Source: Undaria pinnatifida
Taxonomy: Eukaryota; Sar; Phaeophyceae; Laminariales; Alariaceae
Assembly (NCBI GenBank): GCA_012845835.1
Contig: JABAKD010000008.1
Span: 11,553,060 to 11,617,059 of the forward strand
Length of the DNA stretch: 64,000 bases
Reading direction: 5' to 3'
Part shown: piece after piece, positions 42,320-53,839 of the stretch
Numbering within the stretch: the stretch's first letter is position 1
Layout: every line of letters starts with the position of its first letter
Program-made: the position numbers and the translations under genes
Notes under the pieces: generated by a model
What the model saw: only the letters and a program-made list of their open reading frames with translations
Told to the model about the DNA's origin: nothing
The model's database searches: none

Positions 42320-42854
42320 TACATACATGTGGATGCGTGCGAGTGGCCCCCTGAGTTCGTGAAACACGAGGCCTAGAAGATACAGAAGTCAAAAGTGCTC
42401 CACTCTTACTTACAGGCTACGAAACGATCTGCAACAAACTGCTGTGTAATCAGGGTGGACACTCGCGCTCGGGTGGCGTTTTTTTTGGGGGGGAGGCTAT
42501 CGTAGAATCAGCCAGAAGCTGATTTTTAATAGTTAATACGTTTGATGTTATTAACAAATTTTACTGTGTGGCGTTGTTGATGTTCGCCCTGACCACATGT
42601 TTCCGTATATATATATAGTAGCGTAGTTAGGACAAAACGAGCGGCCGGTGTATCACGCATAATCGTGCAAAGATGACTGTCGACCCTACATCTATTGAGG
42701 TCGCAGCTGACGTGTTCATATCCTACCAGGTATAATATTGTATACTCCGGAGTATTTTTTGAGGCATTATCCTATTATTATTATTTCAAAAAACAATAGA
42801 ATGGCATTAATGGCATTGATTGCAACGAATTTGGGATTTTCTTAAGGAGCCCCC

Positions 42855-42912
42855 CGTTAATAGCGAGGTAGAATAACCAAGGCCCCACACCAATTTCTAC
42901 CTCGCTATCTAT
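42855..42912. repeat. hairpin-forming inverted repeat
   Basis: ATAGCGAGGTAGAA is followed about 25 bases later by TTCTACCTCGCTAT, a 14-base perfect inverted pair. Confidence 0.65.
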
Positions 42913-43204
42913 ACTCGTAGCTCACGCGTCGTCTCTCTGCTGTAAATAACACAGCCCTCAAAAAGTTAGAAGAGTGCGGACCCCTGTTACCTTTTTTTGC
43001 CGTATTCTGTGTTTGTTTTTTTGTTCTCGCTCGTTCTTGTCCACCGTGTTCGCTATAATAGTGCTAGCTCGTAAAGGAATCATATTGAATTCCCGAGTCT
43101 CGGGATTCTCGTGGTAAATTAAAGGTGGGGGGCACAGAGTGCCCCCTGCAGGTCTGCCAATTGAGCAGGTCCTCGGAGAGTACTCACTTTCGTTCCTTCG
43201 AAGA

Positions 43205-43350
43205 GATATAGCTTCTGAGATCGGAGGCGCGTGCCTCCGATCTAATTCCTAACTTCCCCGAATATAAACCGCCAACCTTATCATACGAAACCCATCCAAA
43301 TGATCTCAAATTCGGATACCTACAGGCCTTTCGAGGCCGTATCTTAACAC
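43205..43350 (+). repeat. left copy of a 140-bp inverted repeat pair
   Basis: Runs from CTGAGATCGGAGGC through CTTATCATACGAAACCCAT to CCTTTCGAGGCCGTATCTT. The reverse complement is at 45925-46065. The two copies face inward and bracket 2.6 kb. Confidence 0.7.
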
Positions 43351-43965
43351 TAGCCCACCCTGATGAGTCGCATATGCAGAAATATGGGAGATTCGGGGAA
43401 ACTCCGGTTCTACGAACTAGACCATGATGAGTCGAAGATGCGGCTCCTCAAACCCCACTCCCACACCTCTAACCGTCTGGCTATGGAGCCAGGAACACGC
43501 GAAGAAAAGCAGTAGAAAGAAAAGCAGACCCTACAAGACAATAGTCACCCATCAAAAACCTGCCGCATGCCGCCGGTGTGGCGGGGGGGGCAGGAAAGGC
43601 TCTACGGTAAACCAACCACAGAAAAGGTACTATGGCTTAACACTCGGTCCTGGCCAACCCCCAGTGACGTAAAACCCACTCCGTTGGCTATATTCTATCA
43701 CCATACATACATAATGATCCTCACGAAGTTTCAGCTCCTTTTTTCGGCGCCAACCCCCCTGTCTATTCTTCAGGCAGAGAGAGCCTGAAGTCTCCCACGC
43801 CCCCCAGAACATTTTTTTTGCTTTGTGTTGGCCGTCGAAGTACACATCAAAAAGAAGCATAACGACAAATACATATCTACATACTACGTTTTTAGGCAGT
43901 GCAGTTTTACGTTGTGTACCACTGTTAGACTGCATTTTTTTTAGTGTACTGTTACTTTTAGACTA

Positions 43966-44145
43966 CAGTAGGTGGCCCTATATAGTGCGGGTATGTGTCA
44001 CGAAAATTTACCCGCACTATACCAGGCACCCGCACTATATAAAAACCGGCCACTATAGAGGGGTCTATATTGTGCCAAACGATTTCACCCGCACAATATT
44101 AGACACCCGCACTATATGACCCGCACTGTATAGGGCCACCTACTG
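43966..44145. mobile_element. TA-flanked MITE, 180 bp, with internal CCCGCACTATA repeats
   Basis: The ends CAGTAGGTGGCCCTATA and TATAGGGCCACCTACTG are perfect inverses, with TA at 43964-43965 and 44146-44147. The motif ACCCGCACTATA and its complement recur five or more times inside, so one strand can fold into several stems. Confidence 0.88.
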
Positions 44146-44159
44146 TACTAGTTAACGTG

Positions 44160-45920
44160 GCGCCCAAATGAATACCCGAATATATAGTGCGTGAATGACA
44201 AGAAAGAGTCGTGACAAGACGATTTTTTCGGGTAGGTACACCCCTCGAAACAAAACTGTGTTCGACTATTCCGTCCTGTGTACTCCCGCCACGGTGGGTA
44301 TACTCGTGAGAACGGATCATTCTCCGGACATTTGCGTGGAGTTTGTGCTGCGACCATGAACCTCTCTTGTGGGGCCGAAAACTTTGGTCAGGGAGAACAC
44401 GTTTTTGCTGGAAGGACTCAAAATTGGGAGCGGGCTTCACGGGTTACCCGGTATGGTTCATCTCGCCGTGCTTTTTTAGCTGAATGAACCGCGCTCGTCT
44501 TCGAGGAGGAGAACGTTCCTAACGCCCCCACGCCCACTTCTTCTCTGCTAGCACTGCCCCAGCTGCTGCTGTTGACTCGCAGGATGATCGATCTCGGTGA
44601 CGTCAAACTGATACTACTACAGGAAGGTGCTGGGCAGCAGCAAAATAACGTTGGTCACTGACTGGTCACTGGGTGCGTACATATTGTATTTTTTCAACGG
44701 GGTACAATACGCCTTCCACTATCACCACCAGAAAAACACTTCGTCTGGAAATTCAAGGCGCATGCTACTTACTGCGTACGGTAGAGGCGCGCAGCGCTTT
44801 TTTTCTGAGCCTCTCCGCAAGCGAAGAGCTCCTCTATTAATACACCTTGAACCAAAAACCGATTTGGAGTAAACTGACAGGTGCAGCCGGATCAACAGAC
44901 CCATGGTTTAGGTACCCAGAAATCCACGTTGCAAGAACAAAGGAGTCATTCTACGGTGCCCCCCCCAACTTTTCTTTTAACGAAATCGCCCGTTTCAAAA
45001 CTAGCTCCCGGCGGCCGTATCTATCTCCTGAATTACGGTGTCCCTCGACACCCTCCCCGATGTCGTCGATCGATGGGGACCAAAACGACTTGTACTGCAT
45101 CCTGCCTCTCTACTCCGGTGCGTGCGATACCTCCCTATCCATTCCGGACCAACATGGATCCCCCCCCAACCATCGCGGTAAATCCCGCACCAACCAGGAC
45201 CCAACCTCTCAACCCTCACAATGAACAGTGTGCTTCGCGTTCTTCTCCTGCTGTAGCCATGGGTGGTACAGTAACAGTGAAGGACCTTGTCATTCTGTAC
45301 TTGCACACAAGAAAATACATGGATACGTTTATTTCACTAGATAGAGTATTATCCGTATTATTTTTGTCGAGCAGCTAGATAGATGTGAAACGTTCGTTTT
45401 AAAGAAAATCGCTGGTTTTGGGGGGGGGGGGCTATCATCGTAGAGAATCCGTCAAAATGACATGTTTCGACGATTTTGTGGGTTAACGCCCTTCACAACG
45501 GGAAACCCCTTTTTGGGACAAATTAACTTGAAGTTAGTATAGGGAGGTGTAATTTGGGGGCTCTTAAGAAAGGGGTTATTAATATATAAGGGCTCCACGT
45601 TTCACCCTAAACATCGTTTTTTAGCTCAAAAATGTACTACATATCTCTCTCCGTATCGTACCAGCAGGCGCGTTCCAATTGACTAAATTTTTGTTGTTGT
45701 CTAATGTTTCTAATTCCACCCCACACCGGTGGTGTTAATAATAGAGTGTGTTGTCGATACTCAACTTTTTGCAAGCAGCTGCGTAAAACTTTATCAGCCC
45801 GCGCGAAGAAGAGAGAAACCTTTTTTGTGTACTATCCACTGAGCATACAGCACGCCAACACGCACACACACAGTGCAATAAGTACACCAGCAGCACCCGC
45901 CCGCTGCCACCAACAGCTGT
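44160..45920. other. interior of the 43205-46065 inverted-repeat pair
   Basis: No recognisable protein family. Several frames of 80-165 codons occur on both strands (for example 44881-45378 +), rich in S/T/P/R and without motifs. This may be decayed transposon interior. Around 45484-45590 a GTTAACGCCC...AGGGGTTA unit belongs to the AACCCCTTT repeat group. Confidence 0.4.
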
Positions 45921-45924
45921 TGTT

Positions 45925-46065
45925 AAGATACGGCCTCGAAAGGCATGTAATTATCCGTGTTGAGATAATTTGTATGGGTTTCGTATGATAAGGTTGGCGT
46001 TTTATATTCGGGATAGTCAGGAAATAGATCGGAGGCACGAGCCTCTGATCTCAGAATCCATCCGG
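45925..46065 (-). repeat. right copy of the 140-bp inverted repeat pair
   Basis: AGATACGGCCTCGAAAGGCA to GGTTTCGTATGATAAGGTTG and GATCGGAGGC, the reverse complement of 43205-43350 with scattered substitutions. Confidence 0.7.
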
Positions 46066-46329
46066 GGCTCTGGTGGAATCGAATAAAGCTACGACCCCCT
46101 TGGCAGTCCAGACCGTACGTACTTGTACGCGCGATTGCTCGCTTGTAGTTGGCGCTTTGTGCAGGGCTGGTTGCACGCGAAGGGGGGCTACGGGCGGCAG
46201 TGGTCGGGTGCTCTGCAGGTAAGCACATGTATGATAGAAGTAGTGCGGGCCGGGCTGTGTGTGGCTGCTTTCCGTGTGTTTGTAAATACGTGCTGCCCGA
46301 GCGAACTTGTCTCGCTGCACTGTGTTATA

Positions 46330-46710
46330 AATCACAGTTTGGGTAAAGCTATTATTGGTTGATGTTTTGCAAATGGTCAAACGGACTAATATAATACCCC
46401 ACTAATTCCTTACCAAATGGCGTCGGCGACAGGACCATGGGTATTGGGGTCGTGGGTTCGAATCCCACCATCCACCAATAATAAACGTTCAAGACTTTCG
46501 CCGTGTCGAACTTGCATGATACCCTCCCCGGTATCCCCAGGAAATGAAACCACTTGGATGTTGACACATCCGCCCGTATATCCGGCCGACCTGCTATCCC
46601 GCCGTTTCAGGGGGGGGGGGAGTTTTATAAGGCTTCGTTTGGGTAAGCTATTGGTTAGCCTTTTGCACGTGGTCAAACGGACTATGAAGGGTACTTCACT
46701 ATTTCCTTAA
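46330..46710 (+). repeat. repeat with tRNA-like module between two TTTGGGTAA...CAAACGGACTA segments
   Basis: A segment with CAGTTTGGGTAAAGCTATT and GGTCAAACGGACTAATA is followed by GGCGTCGGCGACAGGACCAT, a B-box hairpin (GTGGGTTCGAATCCCACC) and CCACCA. A body with CCCCGGTATCCCCAGGAAAT comes next, then a second TTTGGGTAAGCTATTGG...CAAACGGACTA segment at 46637-46685. A reverse copy occupies 53840-54200. The T-arm-like hairpin suggests a tRNA-derived SINE head, but the acceptor and D arms are not convincing. Confidence 0.6.
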
Positions 46711-47900
46711 CAACTGCCTGGCGAGATTCTCATGCGAAACGGAAAACACGTTAACTGTTAGAGATATGCGTGTGTAGCATGTGCGCTTTGTGCTTGTTTT
46801 GCGTGCTGTGTGCTCGGACAGGCGTAAAATGGTCGGAGTGCTCTGCACGCAACGGTGGACAGCGCTCTGTCTGCTGTGACGCTCTTGTAGCGCGGACAGA
46901 GTTTCAACGGACGTATCGCCAAATACCCGCTAAGTTTTTTCGTTAGCAGCACTTAGACGACATGAATCAAATTTTGAGTTCTCGTACGCATATAGCACGC
47001 AGCACGTAAAACCGTATACCTTGAAAATAATGCATTATTAATAGTGTACTGGCGGGCAGAAGAGGGGATACTGTAAATCGCCAGGCGGTGACCTTCGGCG
47101 GGAAAGACGGGACCCGAGCACATTGGCCCTGTTGGATCGCGTGTGGTCGGAAACGTACCGGCGGTGGGCCGTGGTTTGGGCGGGATCGGCGGAGACCGGA
47201 GCAAGGCGGCTCTTCGGTAACAGGTCGGGGTGGAGAAGGGCACGGGGGATTCGGCAGGTGCGCCTCGGCGGCAATGGAGCGGGGGGCGCGGCAGAGTTGT
47301 TCTGTCGCGTTGGAAAGGGTCGGAACGAGGTCGGTAGTTGGAGAGTTGAGGGGAACGCTTTTCAACACCGACCAACCACGCATCCCCACCACTCGGAGAA
47401 CCATCACAACACCATGGCAATGTAGACTAAAAACAAGAGCACAGCACTGCAGCCCCCACCCGACAGAGTTCTCTTTCCCCCGCCCCGCCCCGCCCCCGGG
47501 ATGGACGACAGCACTGTTTTAGAAATACGGCATTTTTACCCGGCTGTAACTCTTGACTTTTATCGCAGGAAAAACGAATTAATTCCTAACTTTTCTGCTA
47601 CGAAGTCACTTCAGTCGTAATCCTCCCACATCATCATCATCAGCATCATCATCAGCAGCAGCAGTAAAAAAAGGTCAAGGGCCATCCCGCTACCGAAGCA
47701 TGCGCCACCCGCGCGTACAGCAAAAAGAAACAAAAAAACACGTTTTACATTGATTGCTCTTAGGGGTTTTCATGGAAAAATGATCGGCGCGTTATTGAAC
47801 TTTGTGATGCTTTGCACCGTCGGGGGAAGGTAAATGTAACAATGTATTATGTATGCGCGCTGTCACGTATGAGCGCTATCGTGTGTATTATGCGTGCTCA
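46710..47900. other. GC-rich block without recognised gene
   Basis: 47030-47520 is open in three frames on opposite strands (144 codons on +, 146 and 155 on -). No domain, splice context or composition singles out one of them. The rest is mixed low-complexity sequence (CATCATCAG near 47630-47660). Confidence 0.4.
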
Positions 47901-48154
47901 AGGTACAAAGAGCCGGAGGTGCTGACTGCTGCCGCCGCCGCCGCTGCCGGAGTTGTATTTCGCCGCGTCAATCAACACCCTCGCATCCTCTTGAAACCTT
48001 TCCAGTCGTCGGTCTAGATCAGGGTCTACTGCCGCCGCCGCTGCCGCTATACCCGTCGCCTATTACGATGCATCGAGGTGGTGCGTCGGGTGAGCACGAC
48101 GCGAACGGGATGAAGAGAGAAAGGGGTGCAAGGGGTGGAGCAGGGAGGGCGAGG

Positions 48155-48300
48155 CGCGGCGGGGGGGGGGGGGGGGGCGGGGGGGGGGGGGGGGAGCGGC
48201 GGGGGGCGAGGAGGGGGGGGGGGGGGGGGGGGGCGGCGGGAGGCGACGGGGGGGGCGGTGAGGGGAGAAGGAAGGGGAGGGAGGGAGAAGAGAGTGCGGC
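48155..48300. repeat. poly-G/GGC tract
   Basis: Runs of 13-18 G are separated by single C or A, followed by a GGGA-rich stretch. The Gly-rich and Pro-rich frames over it are artefacts. Confidence 0.8.
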
Positions 48301-49340
48301 GAAAGGAAAAAGAGTAGCTGTATTTTGCGTGACGGTTCTACGGCGGGTTGTTTTTCTATACATGCCACTTTCTCCGGCGGTCGACTGCCGAACTGACCGC
48401 TCGGCGACTGGTGCCCGCGACTGCCACATCGTACAGGGCGGGCTCGCCATGACACACTGTCAGTGCGTGGTAACTAAATTGAGAGCACCAAGGAGAGCAG
48501 ACAGAGTCGAAGGCTCGCCTAGAGGCATTACTTTAAAGCATGTGATTGAAAATGACAATGGGAGGGTTTTGAGAGAGATACATCATAACCACTGAAGGAC
48601 TGATTCTACAATATAGGCCCCCCCGAAACCAGCGATATTGTTTAGCGAACGTCTCTTGGCTGCTCGACACAAGGAAGGATGCTATGAAAAAAAAGTAATT
48701 CGCGTGTTTTCTTGTTTGCTCAACGGACTATCGAACGATGGCATCGGGGTAGCAACGTGCCACAATATTTCAGGAGATACGGCCTGGAAGCTGGTTTAAA
48801 ACCGGCGACTTCGTCAAAAGAAAAGTTGGGGGGCCTACCGCAGTAAGACTCTAAGCTGTAAACAAACAGTTAGCGCTGACTGCTAGCTCAAAACACTCGT
48901 TGTTTTTTTGTTGTGTATGCCTAACGTACGTGGTCTCAGCCGAGGCAAGGAGGGCCGCTGGGGGTTTTATGCTCACCCGTTTCGTAGCCTTTTACCAGGT
49001 GCCGTGTGTGTATAGGGATGCCCGAGCAAGGCGGCCGTGTGCCAAGAGCGATACGACCGCCGTACAGAGGGGAAGCCGCCTTGTTCTTTTCTCGCTATGA
49101 GTGCAGCTCCCAAGTCGCGTGAGGCGATCTTGATCGCCTTGTATCGGGGTACCGCCTTCCTTAGCCGGCCTTATTGGGAGGCCTCTAACAACTGGGCGTA
49201 CCTACCCTTAAGCCCCGAGCTAAACGGACGCTGCCCCCCTGCAGAAGGCCCTAGTTCAATTCTAACCCGCCTCTGAGACACCCACTTCCCAACAAAAATG
49301 GTGTTTCCCGCGCCCATACCGAAACTCCTACCGGGTTTAG
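48300..49340. other. no supported gene
   Basis: Mixed sequence. Frames of 60-80 codons, such as 49037-49276, show no family signal. A small perfect palindrome (AGGCGATCTTGATCGCCTT) is at 49121-49139. Confidence 0.45.
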
Positions 49341-49349
49341 AGAACTACC

Positions 49350-49603
49350 TCCCTCCCTCCCTCCCTTCCTCCCTCCCTCCCTCCCTCCCTCCCTTCCGCA
49401 CCACCCACCCATCCTCCCTCCCTCCCTCCCTCCCTCCCTCCCCTCGGAGTACCACTACATCCCTCCCTCCCTCTCTCCCTCCCTCTCTCCCTCCCTCCCT
49501 CCCTCCCTCCCTCCCTCCCTCCCTCTCTCCCTCCCTCCCTCCCTCCCTCCCTCTCTCCCTCCCTCTCTCCCTCCCTCCCTCCCTCCCTCCCTTCCTCTGG
49601 GTC
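49350..49603. repeat. (CCCT)n microsatellite, about 250 bp
   Basis: CCCT units with occasional CTCT and two interruptions (ACCACCCACCCATC, and CGGAGTACCACTACAT). Frames over it (PSLPPSL / GREGGREG) are not genes. Confidence 0.9.
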
Positions 49604-50149
49604 TCCGGTTTAGACATAACGGTACCTGGAGCAGTCTCGATCGCGGTGCTTGAGGTCGTGGTCGCCCGCTGCTGCAGTCCTCCCCACCATGCCCCTCTTC
49701 TTCTCGCCGGGCCCGCTTGGCCAGCAGCTCGTCGAGCCTTACCGCCTCCAACTGGTATGATATAGAGTCAAGGGGAAGCCGCCATGTCGTGAGGACCGTC
49801 CATTTTGCAAGATACCAGGAAAAAAATTAAAAACTCCTGTCTATAACCAAACTCGGTGTATAATTACATACTCCGCAGTACACTATCAGTACTCTGTTGT
49901 GTTCGGAAGGTATTTTCTTGTTCTATGGTCGAATTTCTTTGTTGACCTTAGCCAGAAAACGGTACGCCGGGGGGCGGGTGTACATGCGCAACGATGGCTG
50001 TTTTTTTTTTTCAAGTTTCAGCGCTGATTGTTCTTGGTCGAAAGAGTATCGGTTAGTGGACGTTTTAGGTAGAGGGTCGATAGCCGAAAATAGTGTAATT
50101 GTTTACATTTAGGATACACGATAGCTTGGTTAGTTCGTACCCTCTGGTA

Positions 50150-50420
50150 GTCGCAATTCGACGCGAGTCGACGAAAGGAAGAAAGGGCTGAAGCCTTCCC
50201 GCGATAAAAACGAAGGCACGCGTATCGTAGTGGGGGGAAAAAGGGGGGGGGGGAGGGGTGTACTTAGTTTGGGCATGGCCGTAGTCGTATGGCCATAGAC
50301 CCTCGCATCCCTACTATGCCCCGGGACGGAGCACGTCAGTTTTTTACCAACGGGGGAGGGGGGGGGGGGGGGGGGGAAGCCTAATTAGTCACCCTGGATC
50401 CGAGTTACGTCTAGGGAAGG
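50150..50420 (+). repeat. composite of interspersed repeats
   Basis: AATTCGACGCGAGTCGACGA and AACGAAGGCACGCG are shared with the SINE body at 59880-60115 (minus) and with 26486-26530. An inverted copy of the 28500-28580 repeat follows (GGCCATAGACCCTCGCATCC), then a poly-G run and GAGTTACGTCTAGGGAAGGA, also at 26589. Confidence 0.6.
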
Positions 50421-50691
50421 AGAAAAGCTATCAATAGACAGGAAAAAAGTGGGACAAGATAACAAATGGGATAAGCAAAAAGAAAGTAATTGTAAATTAA
50501 ACCCGTTGTATCCAACTCCTACCAGGTATTTTTTTTCGTAGTCTAACTCCAAGTTTATTAACCCGTTTCCAACTCTCATTTTTTTTCCCAGTCTGACTCC
50601 AAGTATATTAACCCGTTTCCAACTCCTACTTTCTTTCCTGGTCTAACTCCAAGTGTTTTGTCCCCGATGTCGGGACTGCGGCGCTAAATGG

Positions 50692-50988
50692 GTGCTACGA
50701 TAGGGGTACACCTCTTTTTGGCTGAAACCTTTTCTAAAAAAGGACGGAGCTCCTTAACTCAAAATCGTCGGACAAAAATAAAAAATAGCCCACTTTTTTT
50801 TTGCATGTTGATTCTCGCTCTATACCTATTAATAGGCCATGATATGTTTTTTTTTCACACGGTATACGAAGCAGTTTTATTTTTCTGCAAAAAATCAGTT
50901 TTGGAGTGAAGAAAGACAGGTATTAATTTCCCCCAAATTGAAAAACTCAGAAAAAACGTGGTGTGCACACCTCTACAAATCGTAGCAC
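50692..50988 (+). mobile_element. MITE of the GTGCTACGATAGAGG family, copy 1
   Basis: The left end GTGCTACGATAGGGGTACAC and the right end ACACCTCTACAAATCGTAGCAC are imperfect inverses. The interior matches copies at 56338-56652 and 60648-60950 (GGCTGAAACC, AAAATCGTCGGA, TAGGCCATGATATG, CTCAGAAAAAACGTGGTGTG). Confidence 0.78.
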
Positions 50989-51113
50989 ACGTCGCTCTAA
51001 ACGGGTGAGACCTCAATTAATTTACAAGTTTTTTAGGCGACGACAGAATATATACTACGTTATATTATATATATACGCGCACAGACTGACTAAGATCACC
51101 CTGTTGACCCTCT

Positions 51114-51533
51114 GATAGCTACACTGTAGTTGCAAGGGAAGTCGCCGACCTATATCCTTAATGAGGACACACAACCCGTAATACGCGCGATCGGAGTATC
51201 ACACACAGCTTGCAAAGATGAGTTTCGACACAATCTTCGATCTCACAGTAGTTGGAGTGTATTTTTATTTTTACTTCGTATAATATATTATATTATATTA
51301 TATACAAGGGGCTACGCGATAGCTACACTGTAGTTGCAAGGGAAGTCGCCGACCTATATCCTTAGTGAGGACACACAACCCGTAATACGCGCGATCGGAG
51401 TATCACACACAGCTTGCAAAGATGATGAGTTTCGACACAATCTTCGATCTCACAGTTGGAGTGTATTTTTATTTTTACTTCGTATAATATATTATACTCA
51501 GTATTATATTATATACAAGGGGCTACGCCGGCG
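51114..51533 (+). repeat. two tandem copies of a 205-bp unit
   Basis: Units start GATAGCTACACTGTAGTTGC, continue GAGGACACACAACCCGTAAT and GGAGTGTATTTTTATTTTTA, and end in a TATTATA-rich stretch plus CAAGGGGCTACGC. Near-identical, so a recent duplication. A diverged piece is at 26637-26740. Confidence 0.85.
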
Positions 51534-51782
51534 GCCTGGACGGCCGCCGGTCGCAACGCAGGATAGTAAATATTAAGAGGGTAAGAAGTAATGCCAAGAG
51601 TTAGACGAAGTTTGTTAATTCATATATGGGAGATACTGGAAAGGGAAAATGCCGACAAATTTTTCCCGATTTCCCGTGTGCGGCGGAACAATGCGAGAAG
51701 GCAGCCTGGAAATTATGGGAGAGCATGGCGGTTCACCCCAGCTGGGTGACGCTCTGCGTTGCTACGCAGAAAGGCGCGGCCA

Positions 51783-52205
51783 CAGCTGCTGCTGTGCATA
51801 TACCATTTGTAGCTTCGTGATGCTGCTGTGCATATACCATTTACAAGTAGCTTCGTGATGCTGCTGTGCATATACCATTTGTAGCTTCGTCATGCTGCAG
51901 GCTCATCATAGCTTCAGCTACTGCTGTACATCATGTACATGTACGTGCTGCTGTAGACTACCGGGGGTTCAAAAATATTGAGAGTTCGCAGTTCTCCACG
52001 ACGCCTAGCTGCTGCTGTGCATATAACATTTGTAGCTTCGTGATGCTGCTGTGCATATACCATTTGTAGCTTCGTGATGCTGCTGTGCATATACCATTTG
52101 TAGCTTCGTGATGCTGCAGGCTCATCATAGCTTCAGCTACTGCTGTACATCATGTACATGTATACGTGCTGCTGTAGATTTCGCAGTTCTCCACTACGCC
52201 TGGGT
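51783..52205 (+). repeat. higher-order tandem repeat: two blocks of roughly 200 bp, each with three 34-bp units
   Basis: The unit GCTGCTGTGCATATACCATT then TGTAGCTTCGTGAT repeats three times. A shared tail follows each block (CATGCTGCAGGCTCATCATA, CATGTACATGTA...GTGCTGCTGTAGA). The whole block occurs twice (51783-51990 and 52007-52205). Confidence 0.85.
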
Positions 52206-53005
52206 GGCATGTGTTCTTGGGGATTACGAACTTTTCTTCCCCAGATCCTAGCACAAACCTCGCTTAGTGGCCTTTACAATGGCGACGCCGGCCAGGTAAT
52301 CGACCCCCCCCCGTGTGTCGGAGGTCAGAGAACACGTACCGAAGAAATAACGCGAAGACATTAGCCCTGTGTGCAGACTACGCACCAAACGTCTCACAGG
52401 GCACGATTTTTCGGAGATCTCGTCGTAGATCTCGACGTCGAGGCCTCGCGCGCGCGCTACGGCGCCGAGCGGGCGGATCAGCTGAGCCGGTGGTTGCAGG
52501 CGAGGCGGGGGCACGCCTCAGCGAAGAAACCGCGCGGAAAGGCGGTCAGAGGCGGGAGATATCCGCAGACGTGAGGATGTGCATATGTGATAAGCGAACT
52601 AAGATATATAGATTTATATATACCGTGGGTGACCCGAAGCAAGCGCTCTTAACGATGCATTGCTCTTTTCTGTGGTTGAAAATATATATATATAGTTTTT
52701 AGCATAGGCGGGGAACAAGCCAATTCGACCGCTCTTAACCCCTTTGCAGCCCCTAACCCCTCCCTATACTAATTCCTAGTAAATTGTCTCCACAAACGGG
52801 TTTCGAGATGTGAAGGCGATAAGGGATGGGGTCGCAGGTTTTGTCCCCCGTCCTCCTGTGTATTTTGCACTATTGGGATATAGTAGTGGGCGAATTCAGT
52901 CCGACTCGTATCCCCGTTCCATCCCTCCCCTCCCAGAATCTAGATGAAGTATCTCTTGGATAGAAGCAGTGAAAAAGTGCTGGAGGGCGAGCAGAAAAAT
53001 GGAGC

Positions 53006-53281
53006 GTTTTTGTTTGTTTGTTTGTTTGCTTGTTTGCTTGTTTGCTTGTTTGTTTGTTTGTTTGTTTGTTTGTTTGTTTGTTTGTTTGTTTGTTTGTTTT
53101 GTTTGTTTGTTTGTTTGTTTGTTTGTTTGTTCGTTTGTTTGTTTGTTTGTTTGTTTGTTTGTTTGTTTGTTTGTTTGTTTGTTTGTTTGTTTGTTTGTTT
53201 GTTTGTTTGTTTGTTTGTTTGTTTGTTTGTTTGTTTGTTTGTTCGTTTGTTCGTTTGTTTGTTTGTTTGTTTGTTCGTTTC
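53006..53281. repeat. (GTTT)n microsatellite, about 275 bp
   Basis: GTTT units with a few GCTT and GTTC variants. CLFVCLFV and NKQTNKQT frames over it are artefacts. Confidence 0.93.
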
Positions 53282-53489
53282 CTGGCACAAACAAACCGTC
53301 AAACCAACTCGAGGGGTCACCGGTCGCGAGCAGTAGTAGTGGAATGCTGCTCTCCGTGCAACGCACGGGAGCTTCGCTGGTCACGCTGGTGAGAAATGGA
53401 GCTGTGTGGCTCGAGGTCAATGCATGTCGGAAGACGGGGGGGGGGCATAACCCTGGTCTACATTATTGTGTTTCACCATGGATGGAACT

Positions 53490-53799
53490 GGCGATAGAGG
53501 TGCTGTGCACAGCACCACTTTTTTTCTTAATACTACCCCTCAATTTGGGAGCTTACGACTTTCTCCCAAAAAAACTGATTTATTGGAGAAAAAAACAAAA
53601 CGGCGCTTGAGCTACCGGATGAAAATATCCCCGAGGCCTTGGTACACAACATGACGAGAGAACCATTCATTGCAAACGGAAAGAAAAAATGGCGTGTTTT
53701 TTCCCGACGATTTTGGGTTAATATAAGAACAACAGCCCCGTCATTTGGAAAACCATTTCTTCATTCAGACGAAAACTGCTCGTACCTCCATCGTAGCGC
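53490..53799 (-). mobile_element. MITE of the GTGCTACGATAGAGG family, minus-strand copy
   Basis: On minus it begins GCGCTACGATGGAGGTACGA, then CAGTTTTCGTCTGAATG, ATGACGGGGCTG and AACCCAAAATCGTCGGGAA. It ends GCTGTGCACAGCACCTCTATCG. Collinear with 56338-56652. Confidence 0.72.
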
Positions 53800-53839
53800 T
53801 TGCTTCATCATAAACCCTAATGTTTAGGTTACTAGTGGG

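Noticed and set aside
46430-46480. intact tRNA gene with CCACCA end
   Set aside because: Only the T-arm-like hairpin fits. The preceding sequence is shared with other repeat copies and does not fold convincingly as D and anticodon arms.
52896-53610. LFVC and KQTN repeat proteins
   Set aside because: Pure translation of the (GTTT)n microsatellite in several frames and both strands.
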